DNA of 6,905 nucleotides from Methanomicrobia archaeon LH_S13 (GTDB taxonomy: Archaea > Halobacteriota > Syntropharchaeia > Alkanophagales > Methanospirareceae), in NCBI GenBank assembly GCA_023659785.1, contig JAGXOR010000070.1:1-6905 (forward strand), written 5' to 3'. This document shows positions 5,489-6,905 of the stretch, piece after piece. Position numbers and translations under genes: made by a program. Each line of letters starts with the position of its first letter. Positions within the stretch are counted from its first letter, which is position 1. The notes below the pieces were generated by a model. It searched no databases and was not told where the DNA came from. It saw only the letters and a program-made list of their open reading frames with translations.

Positions 5489-5572
5489 TACATGAAGATA
5501 ACGCTGTTCATGTGTGCGGGAGCGATAATAGTGGTATCGGGGAAGAAGAACATAAGCGAGATGGCGGGCATC
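5489..5572 (+). pseudogene. Fragment of an MrpD/NuoN-type antiporter subunit
   Basis: The plus frame reads YMKITLFMCAGAIIVVSGKK then NISEMAGI. This matches the conserved H..(M/F)K..LF..AG.I....G...I.E..GI block of Proton_antipo_M proteins, including the channel lysine. The same block in the intact antiporter encoded in this window reads FYKALLFMGAGVVIEMTGRS followed by KFTELSGL (305-332). The frame stays open to a TGA at 5642-5644 (50 codons from the ATG at 5492), but similarity ends at about 5572 and the tail runs antisense into the DUF1638 gene. No ribosome site precedes the ATG. I read it as debris from another antiporter gene rather than a functional small protein. Confidence 0.5.
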
Positions 5573-5588
5573 AGTAATTCAAAACTTT

Positions 5589-6437
5589 CTAATGGTTTGA
5601 CTTGTGAACAGAATCAAAACCTCTTTGTAAAGCATCGAGAGTGAGTTTCGATGAGCCTCTCTCGGTTTTTATCTCAAGCCCGAACACCTTAGCGAAGTTT
5701 TCAACCGTTTTTGAGTATTCTTTGTCTTCCTCGTCAGCTTCGGAATAGCATACCTTCACAACCCTTCGGTAATGGTTCTTCATGAGTTTTATTATTTTCG
5801 GTGTGTCAATAGCAACACTTCTGTTCAGCTTCCCTGCTATAATACCAATAGTTGATTCCAAGATTACCTGAGGCTCTTTTATGATTGATGCCCCCGCAGG
5901 GGTCATGAAAAAAGTTCCTCCTTCAGCTTGGAGTAATGATTGAACTCTTTTTCTACCAAGTGCAATCTCTATACAATTATTCAATATTTCCCCTTTTTCG
6001 TCTCTCTGTATTACCACGGGCACATCTGCCTCTTCAATTATCTTTTCTATTTCTCCGACAGTGCTTCCGCACAAACCATATCCCAATAAAACAAAATCCA
6101 CTATGGCACTCATTTTCCTTATGCCCTCTTTAACCTCCGCCAATAGTTTATCAGGACAATCATGCATTCTCAACTCCATTACTTCGATAATCATGGAATC
6201 CCTGATGTTGTTTTCATGAATTTTGCTTTCTATCTTTTCAATCGTTTTTTCTTTTATTTTTAAATCACCCGTAGCCATCTCACTCAAAAACCGCTTATTC
6301 ATCCTTCTACTTAGTGCATTTATTGCGGGATTGCTGGTTTCGGGCAGCACAAGAAATAGTTTATCTACTCCAGCTTTTTCGATTACTTCTTTTATTTCTC
6401 TCCTTAAAATCTCGCATGTGATAATTCCGATATGCAT
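5589..6437 (-). CDS. DUF1638 family protein (282 aa)
   Basis: The DUF1638 block is clear. The N-terminal strand is MHIGIITCEILRREI. At 111-124 comes AIVDFVLLGYGLCG, then VPVVIQR (139-145), CIEIALGRKR (155-164) and GGTFFMTPAG (173-182). The family is common in methanogens and other corrinoid-methyltransferase users. Its biochemical role is not established to my knowledge. Cysteines at 8, 94, 123 and 155 could bind metal. The usual R-x-HDC-I motif is altered: after QR comes an insert-like DEKGEILNNC, keeping Cys155 but losing the His-Asp pair, whereas MHDC occurs at 91-94. The C-terminal third (from about 190) is charged and has no features I recognise. The ATG at 6437 is preceded two codons upstream by an in-frame TAA, so the start is fixed. 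Only a weak AAGG ribosome site is present. Confidence 0.85.
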   Translation of the reverse strand: MHIGIITCEILRREIKEVIEKAGVDKLFLVLPETSNPAINALSRRMNKRFLSEMATGDLKIKEKTIEKIESKIHENNIRDSMIIEVMELRMHDCPDKLLAEVKEGIRKMSAIVDFVLLGYGLCGSTVGEIEKIIEEADVPVVIQRDEKGEILNNCIEIALGRKRVQSLLQAEGGTFFMTPAGASIIKEPQVILESTIGIIAGKLNRSVAIDTPKIIKLMKNHYRRVVKVCYSEADEEDKEYSKTVENFAKVFGLEIKTERGSSKLTLDALQRGFDSVHKSNH

Positions 6438-6561
6438 TGTTTACGCCTTCGGCTCTTCTATGACGATCAATAGGTAATAGATAATCCCCGTGCTTTTTTT
6501 ACTTCCTATACTTATGACAAAATATGAACTTTTTGTCCATTTTTCTATTATTTGATAGTAT

Positions 6562-6611
6562 TAGATGTGGTGGGGTGCCTGTGAATGGTTAATTCACATC
6601 CACCACATCTA
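6562..6611. repeat. Long perfect hairpin between the DUF1638 gene and the right-hand TATA box
   Basis: TAGATGTGGTGG (6562-6573) pairs exactly with CCACCACATCTA (6600-6611), and inside it GTGAAT (6581-6586) pairs with ATTCAC (6592-6597). TATTA occurs directly on both sides if the arms are taken as GATGTGGTGG/CCACCACATC (6559-6563 and 6610-6614). It could be the leader of the DUF1638 message, a protein-binding palindrome or a small inserted palindrome. There is no T-run typical of a terminator. The stretch 6438-6561 holds no gene or clear promoter that I can see. Confidence 0.6.
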
Positions 6612-6617
6612 TTAAAG

Positions 6618-6625
6618 TTTATATA
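6618..6625 (+). promoter_or_regulatory. TATA-like box upstream of the putative intron
   Basis: TTTATATA predicts a plus-strand start near 6648. A Shine-Dalgarno-like GAGGTGA (6656-6662) follows, but no start codon with an open frame lies at proper distance. On the minus strand GTATATAAA overlaps the same bases and could instead drive the DUF1638 gene, with the long hairpin lying in its promoter or leader. Confidence 0.4.
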
Positions 6626-6677
6626 CTAAAGAAATATAAATATAGTTAACTGAAATGAGGTGAACATTTAAGGAAAA

Positions 6678-6905
6678 GTGTGGATAAAAGACCTTAAATG
6701 CGATGCGGAGAAGGGGACCACACCGCGATTATTGGCAAGCCGGCTTTAAAGAAGAGCCGAAGCACATGTAGCCAATATCGTGAAGAAGAACGAGGAAAAG
6801 CAGTCCCAAAAGCTTTTGCGAAAGCAGAGGCGGACGGGATAGAGGGTGTAGGGTTACACCCAGTGCGATGCACACTTGATAGCATCATACGAAGAGGTTT
6901 GAAAC
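6678..6905 (+). mobile_element. Probable 5' part of a group II intron (domain I), truncated by right edge
   Basis: The segment begins GTGTGG, matching the GUGYG start of group II introns, and carries no convincing gene: the frame from the GTG has a TAA after 23 codons. It is densely paired. The main stem is 6724-6736 with 6771-6782 (12 bp, one bulge, one G-U), enclosing CGGCT/AGCCG (6741-6745/6755-6759). Others are GCTTT-TGCG-AAAGC (6812-6825), GGGTGTA/TACACCC (6844-6850/6855-6861) and GTGC-GAT-GCAC (6863-6873). The wording CCGAAGCACATGTAGCC followed by GTGAAGAAGAACGAGG recalls domain I of archaeal and bacterial introns, from memory. A reverse-transcriptase ORF and domains V/VI would lie beyond the window. 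Another large structured RNA is possible. Confidence 0.45.

Noticed and set aside
6678..6748. Possible stop-codon readthrough gene starting at GTG 6678 with one internal TAA.
   Set aside because: The internal stop is TAA rather than the UAG used for pyrrolysine, and the frame has further stops soon after.
6443..6762. A 13-nt match AGAAGAGCCGAAG between the DUF1638 leader (minus strand) and the putative intron (plus strand, near 6750-6762).
   Set aside because: About one such match is expected by chance across a window of this size, and the flanks do not align.
6874..6905. The window ends in GGTTTGAAAC, like the 3' end of many archaeal CRISPR repeats.
   Set aside because: No second copy or spacer is present in the window, and the bases fit the structured intron-like segment; it cannot be supported.
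6698..6905. An open plus-strand frame from the ATG at 6698 to the edge (69 codons), and an antisense frame over the same bases.
   Set aside because: The translations resemble no protein I know, the start has no ribosome site, and the dense pairing explains the sequence better as structured RNA.

Overview
The window looks archaeal and most likely comes from a methane- or alkane-cycling euryarchaeon (Methanosarcinia, Syntrophoarchaeia or ANME-1-like). This is inference. The supports are TATA boxes about 27 bp from start codons, two apparently leaderless genes beside others with strong Shine-Dalgarno (SD) sites, a GvpD-like double-RecA ATPase, a DUF1638 protein, and several kinds of mobile-element debris. 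No rRNA, tRNA or complete marker gene is present, so the lineage is not proven.

Layout. (1) 1-676: the 5' part of an IS607-type serine recombinase gene (minus strand, cut by the window edge), its TATA box, and a repeat-rich strip that probably holds the element end. (2) 677-3018: a tight three-gene minus-strand operon. It encodes a 92-residue membrane protein, a 76-residue two-helix membrane protein, and a 610-residue antiporter-type (MrpD/NuoL/M/N family) subunit. The last 79 residues of the large subunit align without gaps to the last 79 residues of the 92-residue protein, so this small module exists both alone and fused. (3) 3019-3288: a divergent promoter region. (4) 3289-3651: two small unknown genes that converge and overlap by 78 bp. 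(5) 3670-5073: the GvpD/KaiC-like ATPase, with a TATA box placed for leaderless transcription. (6) 5074-5588: a gene graveyard. It holds a 136-bp unit with 13-bp perfect inverted ends flanked by direct TATATAAA copies and enclosing an alcohol-dehydrogenase-like fragment; a strongly paired segment resembling an IS200/IS605-type right end; a HEAT-repeat fragment; and a fragment of a second antiporter subunit. (7) 5589-6437: a DUF1638 protein. (8) 6438-6905: a long perfect hairpin, a TATA box, then a densely paired stretch beginning GTGTG that I read as the 5' part of a group II intron running off the right edge.

The three operon genes probably form one ion-translocating membrane module. The antiporter fragment at 5489-5572 suggests the genome has, or had, more antiporter-type genes. 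The other genes show no clear functional link to each other. The best candidates for something undescribed are the shared or fused C-terminal antiporter module, the inverted-repeat unit sitting on the ATPase promoter, and the paired small genes at 3289-3651.
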